Positions 48,794 to 49,854 of a DNA stretch of 49,854 bases are shown one piece after another. Under the pieces are notes generated by a model that had not been told where the DNA came from, did not search any database, and worked only from the letters and a program-made list of their open reading frames with translations. The DNA is from Candidatus Gastranaerophilales bacterium (lineage in GTDB: Bacteria; Cyanobacteriota; Vampirovibrionia; Gastranaerophilales; Gastranaerophilaceae). The position numbers and the translations under genes were made by a program. The stretch lies in assembly GCA_910587375.1 (NCBI GenBank), contig CAJULR010000018.1:1-49854 (forward strand). Direction: 5' to 3'. Numbering within the stretch: position 1 is the first letter of the stretch; the number at the start of each line of letters is the position of its first letter.

Positions 48794-48805
48794 TTTTCAC
48801 CTTCC

Positions 48806-49015
48806 TTATCTTGAATACTTCTTGTAGGGCAGCTCTTTTGAAATTAAATCCAAATTGCAAGAGGGAACCTCTACCATACCTGTTAACCTGTTTTTCCTTG
48901 CAGGGCTTTTGTGTGCAAGAAGGTGACCTTTTCCTGCCTGGCGTCTTAAAATTTTACCTGAAGCGGTAATTTTATAGCGCTTGTTGGCAGATCTGTGTGT
49001 TTTCATCTTAGGCAT
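48806..49015 (-). CDS. rpmI: 50S ribosomal protein L35
   Basis: The 69 residues begin MPKMKTHRSANKRYKITASG and contain KILRRQAGKGHLLAHKSPARK in part, the L35 pattern; the usual length is 63-66. AAGGAGAAA precedes the ATG. infC, commonly the first gene of this operon, is not upstream here. Confidence 0.95.
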   Translation of the reverse strand: MPKMKTHRSANKRYKITASGKILRRQAGKGHLLAHKSPARKNRLTGMVEVPSCNLDLISKELPYKKYSR

Positions 49016-49045
49016 TTTGTTTCTCCTTAAAATATTAGGGCTTTT

Positions 49046-49065
49046 GCGGCATACCTTAAAGCCGC
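49046..49065 (-). promoter_or_regulatory. Leader hairpin upstream of rpmI
   Basis: GCGGC (49046-49050) pairs with GCCGC (49061-49065) in the rpmI leader, 31 bases before the ATG. L20 represses its own operon through leader RNA in other bacteria, so this may be part of such a control element. Confidence 0.35.
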
Positions 49066-49220
49066 TTCAATACCCATCTTGTAAATCATAATATGAGTTA
49101 TAGAATAATTCTAAAATAAACCAAAAGAAAAGTAAAGCCTACCCTAAAAAACCTGCCTTAAAACCCTGTCCAAAAATCTAGTCCAAGACTCTGCCAGGCA
49201 AAACCAAATAAAAAACATTA

Positions 49221-49254
49221 AAAAAGCCTCAAAGGTTTATCCCTTGAGGCTTTT
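49221..49254 (-). terminator. Terminator of the prepilin-like gene
   Basis: AAGCCTCAA (49224-49232) pairs with TTGAGGCTT in 49244-49252, and the minus strand ends in TTTTTT. It starts 25 bases after the stop codon. Confidence 0.8.
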
Positions 49255-49278
49255 AAAGCTTTAATCCAATCGATTAAA

Positions 49279-49854
49279 TTAGTCGTTTTGGAACATTGTT
49301 CTTTGTGCAACAATACCGAGAGGAATAGCAGACGTTTCGTTGATCATAATCGGGAATACGTCCATAATTCTTTGTCCGGTAGGATCCGGTGTTAAGTAAG
49401 TAGCTTTAGCAGTACCTGTTTGTGGGTTTGGTTTCTTGTCGCCGTTTACGTCAACCAAAATCAAACATGGTGCAGCAGAACTACATTTTGATTTACCGGG
49501 TGTGCCGTTCATCATTTGACCGCCGTTAGGAGTTCCAGGGAATTCAAATCTCATACCGTCAGCTGTGTAGAATGCAGCGTTGTTGCCACCGAAATCAAGC
49601 TGAGTTGTTTGTTTAATAACGTTTAATCTTTTTGCAAGATAACCCATCAAGTTGTCTTCTTTAGCAATGTCAAAAGTGTCTTGTGTAAGGTCGTTTGGAG
49701 TAATGTTTTCCAAAGCAACGTTCATTGTAATTGCTTGGTTTAATACAGAAACTGCCTTTTTAAGACCAGTTTTGAATTCTTGTTGGTTTGTATTTACGAT
49801 AACAGAAGGAATAGTCATAGCTGCAACTACACCAATGATAGCCAAAGTGATTAA
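49279..49854 (-). CDS. Prepilin-like protein, 5' end beyond the window
   Basis: A type IV pilin or type II secretion pseudopilin. The visible 191 residues begin at the window edge with LITLAIIGVVAAMTIPSV, the N-terminal helix after the prepilin cleavage site; the G-F-T-L-I-E cleavage motif is outside the window. Then comes the polar head with FYTADGMRFEFPGTPNGG and CSSAAPCLILVDVNGDKKPN (two Cys for a disulphide, a DVNGDKKPN motif seen in many pseudopilins). Such proteins are abundant in Gastranaerophilales genomes. The TTG or ATG codons near the edge are internal, so no start can be given. Confidence 0.85.
   Translation of the reverse strand, partial: LITLAIIGVVAAMTIPSVIVNTNQQEFKTGLKKAVSVLNQAITMNVALENITPNDLTQDTFDIAKEDNLMGYLAKRLNVIKQTTQLDFGGNNAAFYTADGMRFEFPGTPNGGQMMNGTPGKSKCSSAAPCLILVDVNGDKKPNPQTGTAKATYLTPDPTGQRIMDVFPIMINETSAIPLGIVAQRTMFQND

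Overview
The window is AT-rich bacterial chromosome, dense with genes and mostly housekeeping. Several features point to a gut member of the non-photosynthetic cyanobacterial sister lineage (Melainabacteria/Vampirovibrionia, order Gastranaerophilales): a Ycf23/DUF561 protein (a family of cyanobacteria and plastids), a Gram-negative-type envelope gene set (MlaE-like permease, MsbA-like ABC exporter, TonB-like domain), a prepilin-like protein at the right edge, and the base composition. This placement is an inference from gene content, not a measured phylogeny.

Layout. 1-750: the right end of what looks like an integrated element. A truncated reading frame is followed by only the 3' half of an initiator tRNA-Met, a terminator and decayed sequence. 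750-1505: an unknown gene. 1958-10782 (minus): a shortened division/cell-wall cluster, murF-mraY-murD-ftsW-murG, continuing into folC, a tRNA-Arg(CCG) and rmuC. 10910-14553 (plus): a DUF4127 gene, dapF, then rpsF-ssb-rpsR. 14727-20924 (minus): a purine operon purS-purQ-purL-purM-purND, the last being a PurN-PurD fusion. 21038-23532 (plus): a Nudix hydrolase and an MsbA-like exporter. 23533-26883: an intergenic stretch, a soluble histidine kinase, a coiled-coil unknown and a MlaE-type permease. 26965-29636 (plus): a membrane glycosyltransferase with a C-terminal Cys cluster, then an acyltransferase. 29637-30243: a non-coding mosaic of palindromic repeats.

30244-36901: ycf23-like gene, a secreted HtrA-like protease, a pair of tiny membrane-protein genes, then an unusual plus-strand run of HAD phosphatase, class III aminotransferase, alpha/beta hydrolase with Cys in the nucleophile position, and a small membrane protein, followed by a zinc-ribbon/PH-like protein and a TonB-like protein. 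36991-38708 (minus): leuB and leuD. 38896-43554 (plus): a winged-helix protein, rpmF (L32 with a long charged tail) and plsX-fabH-fabD-fabG, the classical fatty-acid initiation operon. 43652-49854: ankyrin protein, pheS, a GT-C-like membrane protein with a secreted partner, a second copy of the tiny membrane-protein pair, rplT-rpmI, and a truncated prepilin-like gene.

Main points of interest: (1) two separated copies of a two-gene module of very small membrane proteins, both preceded by a -10 box so close to the ATG that the mRNAs should be leaderless; (2) the same leaderless layout at four other genes; (3) a tRNA-fMet half-site marking an integrated element to the left; (4) the PurN-PurD fusion; (5) the HAD-aminotransferase-Cys hydrolase operon; (6) two face-to-face promoters that occupy the same DNA between murF and the DUF4127 gene. 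No CRISPR array, insertion sequence or replication origin was seen.
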